Below are positions 38,401-50,302 of a stretch of DNA of 64,000 nt, one piece after another. How positions within the stretch are numbered: position 1 is the first letter of the stretch; each line of letters begins with the position of its first letter. Source of the stretch: Datnioides undecimradiatus (taxonomy: Eukaryota > Chordata > Actinopteri > Lobotiformes > Datnioididae); assembly GCA_008933995.1 (NCBI GenBank), contig WARS01000051.1, positions 2,170,001 to 2,234,000 of the forward strand, read 5' to 3'. Below the pieces are notes generated by a model. That model worked only from the letters and a program-made list of their open reading frames with translations. It had not been told where the DNA came from and did no database searches. The position numbers and the translations under genes were made by a program.

Positions 38401-41400
38401 GGTAGGAACTCTACCAGACAGGAGCCTGTGTTGTTGTCTTGTGCTTCATCGGGGTCGGGTTAGTTGAAATGTGTTCCCTGTCATAAAACCTGGTGCAGTC
38501 ACAGAGGAGTGGACCACCTCTTTTCTTTTACAAAGTCTATATGGTCTTACTTCAGAGCTCCCTTCTCTGGTGCAAGTCAAGCATTCTGGTGACTGCTGGA
38601 CTCTAGACACGCAGCCACAGACTGCCGACACAGTTTTGCTGGCTTCAGCAACCTGTGAGTTCAAAGGCTTACAGGACCAGCCTGGGTGTGAAACAGCTGG
38701 AATGAAGGTCAGCCTCCCCTAGTCTGAGGCATGCTACAGAAAGGGGTTGGTTGCTTAGCAACAAGTTTCTGCCTCAAATGAAGCAGCTCAGGTGTGTTTG
38801 GGTAGTGTCCAGAGGGTAAGCTGGAGCATTTGATTGGCCGCTGGATCAAGGCAGCACTGGCTGCAGATGTGGCATTGGCACTGGATCATGGTGGTAAAGG
38901 GAGGGTGAGGGTGTGAGGGTGAAGCTCTTGAATCTCATCACTGGTCAAACAGATTTTATAAGTTGATTTTCAGCACACAACGGGAAAACTAAACCACTAC
39001 AGCCTTACCTGTGAGTATGTACGACCTGTCTTGGAGCCTTCAGAGCAGGCAGAAACACTTTGGACAGTTCTGTATTAGGGACTATTTCTGAAAGCTTGTC
39101 TGACTGGAATACTAAACCATTTAGGAAGAGGAGCTCGGGGTAGAGCATGGAGCACAACCATCGCTCCTGCACACTGAGAGGGGTCAATGGAGGTGGTCTG
39201 GATATCCCATTATACCCGTTCCATCCTTCCCTTCATGATCAAAGACTGAAGATTTATTTCTAAATATACTACATGACATCAAATATGTAGATTTCTTCAA
39301 ATGTAAAGAACATTTCACTAAATTTGTGACATGTCGATTACTTGACTGATATTTTGGCTGTATGAATAATTAAATGTTTTAATTAAATATGTTACAAATG
39401 ACAACTCTTTGTCCTGATCCTGCGTCACCTCAGATGTACTCGGTGATGTACTGTATATTTGCATACTGTGCAGACAGTAAATAGCTGAACCAGTTTCAGA
39501 AGGTCTCGTCTGATCCACTTTACTAAAGCAACTGGGGCAGCATCGCCCATATTACAGTGTGTTTCTTTAAGGTAGCGAGCAGCTGCTTCTCCACACTCTC
39601 CCAGTGCGTCGATCAGAAAACCACGCCGGCTTACCGAGACCCCCCTCCACTCGAACAAATGTCACATCTCACCAGATTCCACGGACGCCCAGCTTTTCAA
39701 CAAGGGGAGAAACTATGCACCAGAACTGACAGCTGTGATTAAAGCCTCTAAAGCTGGCTGCAAAATCAGGCTTAAACTCCGCTACTCCTCCCTGAGGTCA
39801 ATGCTCAAACCCTCCATGGGAACGCTCACTAATGAAGTTTCCTCGAGCAGATATCTCAAAGGTGCCACGGGTTGAATTTGGAAAACAACTATTTTATTTT
39901 CAGAGCAACTGTGATTGTGTCCGACGTGGTTTTGTTATCAGACGATATCTATACTACATTATATCCTGTCACTTTATTATGACTTTAAACACAGAATAAG
40001 CTTGTTTCTGTAACTGAGGTATACTTTGACATCATGCATATACTTCTGCACAAATCAGCTGTACTTGAAGGCAGCAGGAGCTCATACTGCACACAACCTG
40101 ATATCATGTCATGCTAATTAGTTGAGTTTACATCTGTTACATGTTGTATTGCTATTGTCTATATGATATCATGTATTAATGATTATTGGCATTGTATTGT
40201 GCATTGACTAGTTATATTTTCATATGAACTATAACATGGTGCAGAATAAACAGCTATCCTCGATGTTGGTGGAAACTCAGTTGAAGTGTTTCCGGCCCCT
40301 AACAGACAAGGCAGCAGCTGTAGTGCCGTCTGTGTGAATGCAGTGTTTCGCTGCATGACAAGCTATAACCCTGTTAAAGGTCTGTGCAACAGAAACACAT
40401 GGTTAAACATCAAAGCTTAATCTAGTGGAGCCCAAAAGCAGCAGCATTTTTATTACTTATCTTCTTTTAGCCCTGCGATGGTGATGACAAGGCTCATGAG
40501 GGATTCAGTGTTCCCTGAGCAAAGCAAACTCCTACTTACGGCTGTCATAACAGATGTTGCCAAGAGCTCGGCCCGTCTGCAGTAAAACCTCCTGGTCGGT
40601 GGAGTTTAGCAGCTGAATTAGAGGAGGGATGAGGCCCGCTTCCACACAGGGACTCCGCATGAACTCTGGGAGAGGGAGAGGTGTCGGATAGCAGGTCAGT
40701 ACAATACCGTGCGAAGGTAAACCTGATTAATGAAGTCGGGTCTGTCAAACAGCACATTTACTACATTCCCACTGACTTCAAATGAAAACAGGATGCAGCT
40801 ACAGTTCACTGTCCCCTGCTGAAGCCATACAGAGGTGCAGACATTTCACCAGAGACCACAGTGACCTCACCACTCATCATCATGCTGTGCGCTCTGTGTT
40901 CAGATGAGCATGAGACGCTGCTCTCTGTTGTTGAGGTGATTTAAGATGTTTTTTTTTTCCATTAAATCTCGCCTGGGGCAGCTTTAAACAATCATGTCAG
41001 TTCAAACTGTCAGACAGAGAGGGAGTTGTCTTTAGCCCAGCAGTCACTTGGCTGCTCGCGGAGATTTCCGGAAGCGGTGACAGATAAATGCCAGCGGGTT
41101 GTTGCCAAGCTTGGCAAACTGCTGGGGAGTGATCATTAGCTGCAGTCTCGCAAGCTGCTAAAAACCCATTCATTATCCTAACCTTTTCTTGCCCCAAGTT
41201 CTATTCATGTCTGCTTTTTTCTACTTTAAAAGCTTCCCCTGTGCTCGCACAAAGGCTTTATGGAAAATGGAAGCTCTCGGACACTGCAGTTACGCAAGGT
41301 TTGATTCCTCGCACAATCACCTCACAGTCAGCGACAGCTTAGCAAGGAGGGCTGCTGAAACTACCCCCGGCCTGAAATGGCCCGTCAGTCAAGCATGCCG

Positions 41401-44400
41401 CCGTTTGATTCTTCATATATCTTGATTCACAGAAAGGTTCTGACACGTCTAACGAGGCTGCTCCGCTGCCTCACCTAACCATGTCTTCACAAAGGAAACA
41501 CGTAACGCCAAAAAGCATGAGAGCAAGGGAAAGTGAAAGAGCGCAGCACGGGCAGATGGAGGAACAGAAAGTCGGGGTGTTCTGGGGCGGGTGGCTTTAG
41601 AAACTGAAACTCACCGTTTTTGGCCACCTCGGCGATGATGTTGGCTACTTTGGGGGTGCAGGAAGACTGGGGGTTCAGCAGGGTGGGGAGCAGGGGCAGG
41701 ACACCCATCTCCTGGATCTTCACACTGGCTTCAGTGTCTGCAGGGGAACAAGAAGAATTCCAAACACACTGACGCGTACTTCACAGACAACAGACTTTAC
41801 TTTGAGTACCCATGAGTTCTTTGATCTACACTCCATGTACAGTTTGCTCAGTCGAGTTCACACGATGCATTGTCTTGTTTTTAGGATGTTTACATGTTAT
41901 TTAGCGCGAGTGGACACATGGCGCCGTGGGATCTTCGTGTATCGTCGTGTGCTGTGAACAGCACGTCTGTGGACACTTGCAGCTTTGCTTCCAGTGTATT
42001 CTGTCCTGTCGTGCTGTATTCAGCCTGGTTACAGGCGTGGGTCGCTGCAGCAGTCATGCTGTGAAAATTTGGGACGGTGTCAGAGTTTAGATGCCGGCTG
42101 ACTGGTTAATGTGTCTCTGCAGACACCATGTTTGATTGATGCCAAAGATATGTCTGTCCGCCGATGACTTCACCAGGGTAAATGAATATTAGACTGAACT
42201 AATATGATCAGACGGGCTTTGAATAGGTAATACCTCTGGTTAAGATCAGAGCTGCTTCACAGTCGGCCAGGGAAGAACTGCTCATTCAACTGTGGGACGT
42301 CATTACTCAGCTGACAAAGACTGTCACACAGGCCATAACGTGGCCTCAGGCAGACGCAGCTGTCAATGGCCCACTTCCAGCACACATATACGCTTATTAT
42401 CTGAGCACAGTTCAGATATGATTTATCAAATTCACAACTGGCATCAGGAATCAGAGGGTTCGGATCAGATGACCACTTCTTTCCATTTGAGCCACACAAA
42501 CAGACTCTATTACAGAAACGTTGCTTTGCCCAGAGTAGGTGGGTTGTCGGAGATGCTCTGAAAGGGAAGTGATGGACTAACAACACACTGGGTGTGAGCG
42601 GCGCTCTACTCACTGTTGTTGGCGAGTGCTTTCAGCAGGCAGTCCAGGCAGCTCTCCACGCTGTCAGTGGCGCTGTCTGTAGACGCGAGCTTCAGCTTCT
42701 CCAGGGCTTCACTTAGGTTGTCTGAGAACACATAAACACATGTGATCAAAAAACACTGAAAGGCTCCAAAGGCTGTACTGATGTTGATTTGATTTACAGT
42801 ACTTTGTTACCAAACATGAATAATAAACATGACTTTTTAATCTGCTGTATTGTAAACATATGCATAAACTCAAGTTCCAGTGATTTCCCCCCAACTGATG
42901 AGAAGTAATGGACGCCTTTAATAAGGTTATTATAACAAGGACCATGCCTTTGCTCTATCTACACCATCACATGCTGCATCTGCATGTGAGTAACAGTTTA
43001 ACAGTGGCTGTGCATTTGTAAATGCTTTCACATTATGTTCCCACACTGCTGCGGGTGCAGAGAGACTTAAAATGAATGAATAATTACTAACTGGCTGTAT
43101 GTTTGACATCCTAACAGCATAAAGATACACGTTACGGGAGCTCAGCACAGTAACTGCTGGGACTCAAACTGCTCAAACAGCCTGTGGTGGCAACTTGAAT
43201 GAAACCAATACAGAAGCGTTTAGACAACAGTGTAAAAACAGCTGAATGTCTGTCGCTGTTGTTTCAGTAGGTGTGTCAGTGGGGTGCTGCTGCAGTTCAA
43301 CACATAAAGACAGTATTCCACATATTCCACACATTTAATATACATCAGGCTGCTTTGGTTACAGCATTCCCCATAAAAAGCCACACTGCTCCGCTGACCA
43401 CTCGTTGACATAAAGGTGAAACTCGTGTGTGTAATCATGTGTGCAGCATCATCACCTGGAGTTAGAATAAGAATCTACTAATCTGCATGTTAATATCCCG
43501 GTTTGGGCGTCTCAGCTGGGAACATGGAAACACTCAGACAGAGTGGTCACCAGAGCCGGTAAAATCACTGGGAACCAGCTGGGGAATTCGTATTCTGACA
43601 CATGCTACCCACCCACTGATCAGTTAGAATTGGTGTTCTCTGCGAGGCGTCTCATGATGCCTCTGGCAAACCTACAAAGAGGCTTACATTACAAATGCAG
43701 CTCAAATTTCAAGCAGGAAAGTGTGGTATTGTTATTTTAATCATGCTTTATTTCATTTGTAGCTTTTGGCTTGCTTCCACATAAACTGATCACAGTGGTG
43801 TAGGGCAAGTCATCAATTACAAACCAGTATACATGTAAATGTTGTTAGACTCCATTTACACAGCCTTACTCTCTTAGCTCTCATATCCAATCTCAGCAGA
43901 GTGTAAATGATAAGAGACAAGATGTTAATTGAGGCACATTCCAGATGTAGGAGAGGTGTTACATGCATCTGGCTGTGCATGACAGATAAAACACTTAGTC
44001 CTCAGGAGTTTGACTGTCGGCGAGGGATCTGTTCTCTGATCAGCTAAGTCGTTTAATAGCCTGTTTGGGTGACTGGAGCTTCTGTTTGGGTGTCAGCTGA
44101 GTTTATGAGGTACGAAATACATTGACATACATTTTTCATGTGGCATATGCCAGTCGGACAACAATAGCATACCAACTATCAGTGTGGCACACCATTTACA
44201 ATATACAAATGACGCTACACCTAGAATGGCACAGCCCTTTTTACTGAGCTGGCCTAACTGGTGGCCAGGGGCACGTTAAAGGTCATGCAGGGCAAGCTGA
44301 TTGGCTCAGGCAGCCGCGTGAGCCCTGTAACATCTGCGAGCAGATGAAGCAGAACTAAATTACCTTTCTGGTCAACAATACAAGAGAACTAACATCATGA

Positions 44401-46731
44401 GTGGGTACTGCTGGGGCGGCTGGGGTGTGTGTTCTCTCCTCTCCAAGTCTGATGTCAGCAAATAACAGTAACGGCAGTTTGACATGTGAGCTCGCAGGTG
44501 AGAGTGAAGCACGACTCTTCATCAGGTTTGATGAACACTAATGGGAGACATGTTTCTATAGACCTGCTGCTCGACAAAGACAACCCTGTTACAACCCTGT
44601 TACATGACGTCACATCCTGTACGTGAATGTGACGTCACTCCCCATTGGTGTGAGCAATTTAAAAACCAGCCAATGAGTGTCTAGTCTCTCAGCCAAAGTC
44701 TGGCCTGACAAATACCGAGTCTAAAATGGAGATCAGCTGGCCTCGCTGAGCAATACGGGCGCACATCTCTGAGTAAACACTGACCAGCCAGTATCAGCTA
44801 CACCGTACAATGAAAGGTGTTTCATATAAACTGTATCAGAGGATCCCGGGCAGTCGGGCTGAATGGCTCGGAGCAGCTATTTTAAGACCCTTCGAGCTGA
44901 TGTATACACTGTACAGCCAAAGCTAACTGTATAATACTGTGAGGGCTGGATAACTAACCAGGCGGCAGAGCAAAAGCTCAACGTTTTTTGGTTTTTTTCA
45001 TTTTCTACATGAATATTTTCATCTCTCTGGCTGCCAGGCAGGTGAGAAATTACCCAGACTCAGCAACCGAGTGGAAAATAAAAGTTCCGCAGTCACATTT
45101 TCACTTTCCTTTTTTGTTCCACGACTGACATTTTCCCTCTACTGCAAATCCAGCGGCTACCTACATCTGTCTCTTGTTACCATACGATGCTGCTACCGAG
45201 CAAACGTCATGCAAGCAGTTTATAATACGAGGAACACATGGGCCAGTTGTAGCTGAAACATCTCTGCTTCACTGCTTTGCTTTCTTCCCCTCCTCGCTCC
45301 GCCATGAGGCCGAGTCGTGCTCGCCACAGAAACTGAATCGATGATTTACAAGTCCTCCACATCCATTACACGCTATGACAAATTGGATTCATTCTTGTTA
45401 CTCTATTAATCAGCGAAAGAAACTAATCGCAGTTGCTCTCCTTCCTCGCAATGTGACGCAAGGGCGTCACAGATGCTCACTCACTACATCTGTTCAGCTT
45501 TCAGCTTAATCTTTATTCCCAGCCTCGTGTCTACAATCTCAGCAAAACCTGAACAGGCCTGACCTGTCGGGTTTGGTCCAGAGAGCACTCTAATTACTTC
45601 AGAGGCTGACACACTACTTTCCTGAATATTTTATTGAGCGTCCACAGAGAATGAGATTTATCTCAATTATTTAAAACGCTGGCCAAAAAATGAGTTGGAA
45701 TCTTCTCAGCTGACATCCCCGCGTTGTTCCTACAAACCAGGTAATGACCGATTGCATAAGGATTGCAGACGCTGTTGCAGTGACCTGGTTGTTGCCTGTG
45801 CGCCGCACAACCCACACATCTGCTCCCACCCACCCCACCCACCCGGTGATAACTGCCTCACATCAAACGACAACATGAGTGATCCAGCCTGGGATCAGAC
45901 CCTGCGAAATACCTCATAAACTGCCATGCACATCGCTCTAGATCCCATCCAGGGATGCCACCGCCTCATGCGCGCACTGGGGGGAGAGGTGATAGTGGAC
46001 CCACAGCATGTTTTAATGTCCATTTGTATTGAATTCCATTCAGAGATGTGACTGTTACAGTAGCCACGGGCCTGTGCTCAAACAATCAGTAAGCAGCGTG
46101 CGTCCACCATCAATAACCAGTAGAAACAGTGACATTACAGAGAGCAATGGAGTATAAACAGCAACACAAAGTGGGCTGCTGGATCCTATTGCATAACAGC
46201 TGTGGAGATGGAGGAGTGCCATCTCCACCATCAACGGCACTGCCATTTCAGGGGATCCACAGTCATTTAGCAACCGGGACCTTCAAGCCATTTCAAATCC
46301 CAGCTGAACTGCATCAGCCAGAGCGAAGGCGATGCGAATACATCACGTTTTCAGGGCAAGCCTCGCTCAAAGGAAAAGAAAATCACGCCCACTGAGAGCG
46401 GCTAGTGGATGGAGAGTCAGGGAGGCTACCCCACCCGAGTCCTGAAGCCGACACGCGCACGCACGCGCCAGTATACAAGAATTAGCTATAGTCACCTTTT
46501 CATACGACTGACTAACGTTAATGTTAATATAATAAAACATAAAACTAGAAAGGCAAACACAGTGGTGTAGTGGTGTTAATGCATGGCACATAGCGTTAAC
46601 TGTGAGCCATACGTGGCTGTTGCAAGCGTTTGAATTAAAAACATTTAACGGTTAAACTAAAAGGTAAAAACAGTTCATGTAAGCTAACTCGGCTCGCGGT
46701 GAGCAGGTTAGCTAGCTGTCTACTCACCCAT
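29151..46731 (-). CDS. rap1gds1: Rap1 GTPase-GDP dissociation stimulator 1 (SmgGDS)
   Basis: An armadillo-repeat cytosolic chaperone and exchange factor for small GTPases with a polybasic tail (RhoA, Rap1, Rac1, K-Ras), controlling their prenylation and membrane delivery. Coding exons in transcript order: 46731-46728, 42721-42614, 41737-41615, 40665-40540, 37312-37166, 34922-34794, 34526-34401, 33533-33390, 32220-32089, 31867-31733, 31304-31179, 31005-30866, 30028-29902, 29517-29389 and 29278-29151. They give 607 residues, equal to human SmgGDS-607. Landmarks include KVANIIAEVAKN, LLTVFCGMLMNYSN, INMGVIPTLVKLLGIH, MQKLFEGGKGSVFQRVLSWI, HAGVMGESNRLLSALIRHSKSK and HQASLTEQRLTAQS-stop. Most exons are 123-147 bases, about one armadillo repeat each. 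The first exon carries only ATG plus one base. The fifth exon (147 bases) is the cassette that separates the 607 and 558 forms. Confidence 0.97.
29344..29383 (+). repeat. (GT)n microsatellite in the last rap1gds1 intron
   Basis: About 20 uninterrupted GT units only a few bases from the exon 14 donor (exon ends at 29389 on the minus strand). Confidence 0.95.
30488..30515 (+). repeat. (GT)n microsatellite
   Basis: About 13 GT units in a rap1gds1 intron. Confidence 0.9.
32410..32457 (+). repeat. (CA)n microsatellite
   Basis: About 24 CA units in the rap1gds1 intron between exons 8 and 9. Confidence 0.95.
33990..34034 (+). repeat. GGTAGAGAGA-type minisatellite
   Basis: Imperfect tandem units of about 10-12 bases (GGTAGAGAGAGA, GGTAGGAGAGA) in a rap1gds1 intron. 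Confidence 0.7.
37352..37384 (+). repeat. (GAAAA)n repeat
   Basis: AGAAA/GAAAA units about 40 bases outside the cassette exon (37166-37312), in the intron upstream of it on the minus strand. On the transcript this is a U-rich tract near the exon 5 acceptor. Confidence 0.85.
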
Positions 46732-46980
46732 CTCAGCAGGATGTTGCTACGGAAAATAAACCGGCTGCTAAGCTCTCCAGGTCAGCTGGAAACCGAGTCG
46801 TACTAGCCGGAGGCCCCGCTTCCCCCCACGCTGCTCTTCCTTTAAACCGCCGCCTTAAACTGCAGAAGTTAGCGTGTTGAGGTTAGCTAGCTAGCTAGCC
46901 AGTTGGGTAGCGACAGCAGCCAACGGGCCGGTCGGGTGGTCCCGCTCAGATGGATGCTGCTGTGCAGCGGCCTGTACACC
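46732..46980 (-). promoter_or_regulatory. rap1gds1: rap1gds1 promoter / 5' UTR region
   Basis: The DNA upstream of the ATG at 46731 is GC-rich and CpG-containing, with no TATA box and a GCTAGCTAGCTAGC palindromic run near 46883-46899. It is the expected place for a housekeeping-type promoter. The transcription start is not resolved. Confidence 0.45.
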
Positions 46981-47350
46981 GGGTGACTACCAGGTTAACA
47001 CATCTGACTTCCTCTCATATCCTCACCAACAGTCGGAACCTGCTGGCTGACGCTCCCCTGGACGACTGGCTCAGTCTGACATGCCACAGTCAAGGCAGCC
47101 AACCAGGATTAAGAGATGGCTTCCTGTCCTGACTTTCAAAATAAAAGCTTCTCAAAGAACACGGCGCCGTGGAAAACCTTTTCTCCTCACCGAAAGGCGG
47201 CAGCCTGGGACATATCTGATACTAGATGTTTAGATATTCAATCTAACTAAAAAATACTTTTTACCAAAATATTTACCAAAGTAAAAGAAGCAATATCAGA
47301 AATGTAAAATAATGATATGAATGAATGAATTTCCCATAATTGCTTAAAAG

Positions 47351-47643
47351 CAGTGATCCCCTTAATTTCAAGCGTATAGTCAGCCTGCTTTGTAATGCTT
47401 CAAGAGGTACATGAGATTTAAACGTGCTCTGATAATTAGCAAAAAAATTAAACAAAATAAGGATCAGAGAAAAGTCCAAAAATAAAAAAAAACAAAAAAC
47501 AAAAACAGACTTGCAAATCAAAGGTATGTGGGGGGAGGTTTTTTTGGGGGGGGGGTGTTTTTCTCCTACTAATCACCCGACGACCCCTCAGATGTATCTA
47601 CTGACCCTTTGGAGGGGCTCGACCCCGAGGTTTAGAACCACTG
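47351..47643. mobile_element. Possible hAT-like non-autonomous element
   Basis: The right edge (47600-47643) reads, reverse-complemented, CAGTGGTTCTAAACCTCGG, a terminal sequence typical of hAT/Charlie-type elements. A candidate left edge CAGTGATCCCCTTAA starts at 47351. The flanking 8-mers (CTTAAAAG and GACTAAAG) match only partly, so the left boundary is unsure. The interior has a G10 run near 47548. Confidence 0.4.
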
Positions 47644-47880
47644 GACTAAAGTAGCTAACATATAAACATATAATGATACTATACTACACATGAAGTACTT
47701 CCAAGTAGCTCCATCTGGAGTAGCAATAACATCATGCTCTGACATTGATGCATCAGTGTTAATGGAATTTGTGATAATATATCAGTCATGGGGTCCAATT
47801 GTCTGTTACAGGAGTACTTTGATTACTTTAAATACATTTAAATACATGACTGTTACATTCAGTCCCAATAGGGTTTAAAA
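47644..47880. repeat. Probable degraded teleost interspersed repeat
   Basis: Stretches such as ACTAAAGTAGCTAAC and GGAGTACTTTGATTACTTTAA resemble the interior of the fish hAT-like family whose end is seen at 14815-14870. Divergence is high and no ends are recognised. Confidence 0.3.
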
Positions 47881-50050
47881 TAATTTGTAACTGCATTGGA
47901 TCAAACATTGCCAAGTAGTTTCAGATACGACACTATATATTAGATGTGGCAGCCCTTCTGTATGTAGTTCTTTACAGCAAGTCTTCTTACTGCATGGAAC
48001 TCTTGTTTAATTTTTGATTTTTGCTGATTAATTTATTTTTGGGCCATATTAAAAAAGATGTCATAATATAATATTTCAAAACGGAGAAAAATAAAACAGT
48101 GTGTGTGCACATTTATTTGATGTGTTATGAATGGATTCAAACCATCAGCAATGCTTGCGTTGCACTTGTTGTTCAAGTGCAGAAGCATGGTGCTGGGAGG
48201 AGACAGTGGAACCTTTTCTAGCAACAGGGGTGAGGGACTAAGTTGACCCTCATGGGACAAGGACCCACAAAGATACTACAATGAGTAGCCATGAATTTGG
48301 GGATGAGCACATAGTGCATAGACTATCCCAGGTGGAGGCTGGTACCAAAGATGTGCAGTCTGTCAATGATGCATGCAGATGTTATGAGGTCCAGGTTAAC
48401 AGCAGCTAAGCCTAAAAACAAACATGGCCCCATAGCAACCAAGTTGGAGGACTTTGAAATGAACTCTGGTAAATTTGCAGCTGAAAAGTTCAGCGCTGTC
48501 TGAACAGAGCAGCAAAGGTTTTGCTATTCTTAGAGGTTTACTGTGCCAGTTGCATGGGTTAAATGTCAGGTTGATCCTAAGGGCAGTGTTAAAGGGCACA
48601 TCGTGGGGTTGTTGAAATTCTAGGGTTTAATTTAAAGCTTAATATTCAGCATGAAAGGTTCAGAGTTTTTCCCCGGGGTGCCACATGAGGAACACTCATC
48701 AACTGTCCGCCATGGAAGAGGTCCATCCTCTGGGTAGTAAGAATCTGCTCATGGCTAAAACTCAATAACAATGCATCCATGAGATTATGGTATTTCTGGA
48801 ACACTACTGGATATGTCAGCCTGAAGGTGGCATAAGAAGAACAAATCAGCAAGTCACTAATAGCCTTGGGATTCAGCCTCTGGTGACTACGAACCCCCAT
48901 AGAACTGGTTTACCTACAATAAATAAATTACACTTTTCTGTATTTCCATTTCATTTTCAGCAGAATTTTACAGTTATTAGACTATAGAGTAAGGAATTTT
49001 ATTATACAGGCACCTGTTAAGATGCACCTGTTTTAAAACCTTATATACTTTATATACTCCAGTTTTTTAGGACGTATAAATCTCGTGATTGATTTAGTGG
49101 CCTTTTCTAAACTTTAAACCACATCAGAGACTTGAACTGGTTCAGTTGTCATCAGTTGTGAGTGGAGAGTGAACACTGCAGCCACGAGGGGAGGTCCCAA
49201 GCCGTCTACCAGGAGACAGTTGACTTTGGATTATTTGTCACAAGCACTAGTCCTACACTAGTCCAGTAGATGGCAGCGTAATTACATAACAGATTTTAAA
49301 GGAGGCACCTTGTGGTGCAGTGAGAAGCACAGTGGGGCCAAGTACACAGGCCCATAACCCATAACCAGAAGCTTGTCTTTCTCTGCATTCATTGCTGAGC
49401 ATCAGCATCTTTTTGCTGATTTTGCTAATGTGTAGGTGAACCACAAGTTATCGTGTCATGTATGGTCGAGTCCAGGCTCAACATCTTCTCATGTCATTTG
49501 AGTCTTTATAAGAGTCATACTATAATATCATTTAAAATGTTTTTACAACATCTCTAAGGCAATATCTGATCAGTTTTATTATTTATTCGCAAACATTACT
49601 TAAAATATTCCATCAGCTGTATTAGAAATGTATAACCCAAGTTACTTTAATTTCCACTTCCCTGTCAAGCCTGTCAAGTTGGATGTGGATAAGGGGGGAC
49701 CTTTTGTGCCACACCACAGGCTGCAAGACCAGTCTGTTGAGTGTGGCTGTAATGAAGGATCAGGCCGGAGTTACATGCATTTAAAACAAAGCTGCAGCAC
49801 CGTGCACTTTGTGGCATAATCCAGACTCATATATTGCATTAAAGCCTTGTGTGAAACAGAGTTGTAGCTCCTGGAACGTCTCTTGGATGAGGTCAGACTA
49901 GATCACAGAGATTCTTTGAATCACTCTTCAATAAAAATGTTTTTAAATGAGGACTTAACTATAATTCTTAAGTCCTCTGATTGCAACACAGCTGGTGTCA
50001 GTCATCTAAAGGAGAAAATGTCAGAGACACCTTGTGTGGGGGAAGGGTAG

Positions 50051-50302
50051 CTCCCTCCCTCTCTCCTTCCCTCCCTGCCACCCCTCTCTCTCTCCTTTTC
50101 CAGCACACACACACACACACACTCCCTCCCTCACACCATCGCTGGCCATCAGCAGCGTCTGACGGCTGCATCCTTTGCTGTAGCAACGCGGCTTCTCCAT
50201 CCTCCCCTGCGTCGTCTGCATCTGACATCCCGACCGCAGGAGTCTTTTGTGTCTCCACGGGGGCCATTGTTGTTCCTCCCTTTTTGGAGAAAGAGCAACA
50301 CC
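50051..50302 (+). promoter_or_regulatory. slc1a1: slc1a1 5' UTR / promoter-proximal region
   Basis: A polypyrimidine run (CT-rich, 50051-50100), a (CA)n microsatellite (50103-50122) and a GC-rich segment lead to the ATG at 50303. The ATG has an ideal context (ACACCATGG). No TATA box is evident and the start site is inferred only. Confidence 0.4.

Larger units (their letters stand above)
46981..50050. other. Intergenic stretch between divergent rap1gds1 and slc1a1
   Basis: Besides the repeat-like segments at 47351-47880, no exon or RNA gene was recognised. Short open frames lack domain features. Confidence 0.5.

Noticed and set aside
46950-50300. Short open frames between rap1gds1 and slc1a1
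   Set aside because: None has a domain, signal peptide or supporting splice pattern, and several overlap repeat-like DNA.
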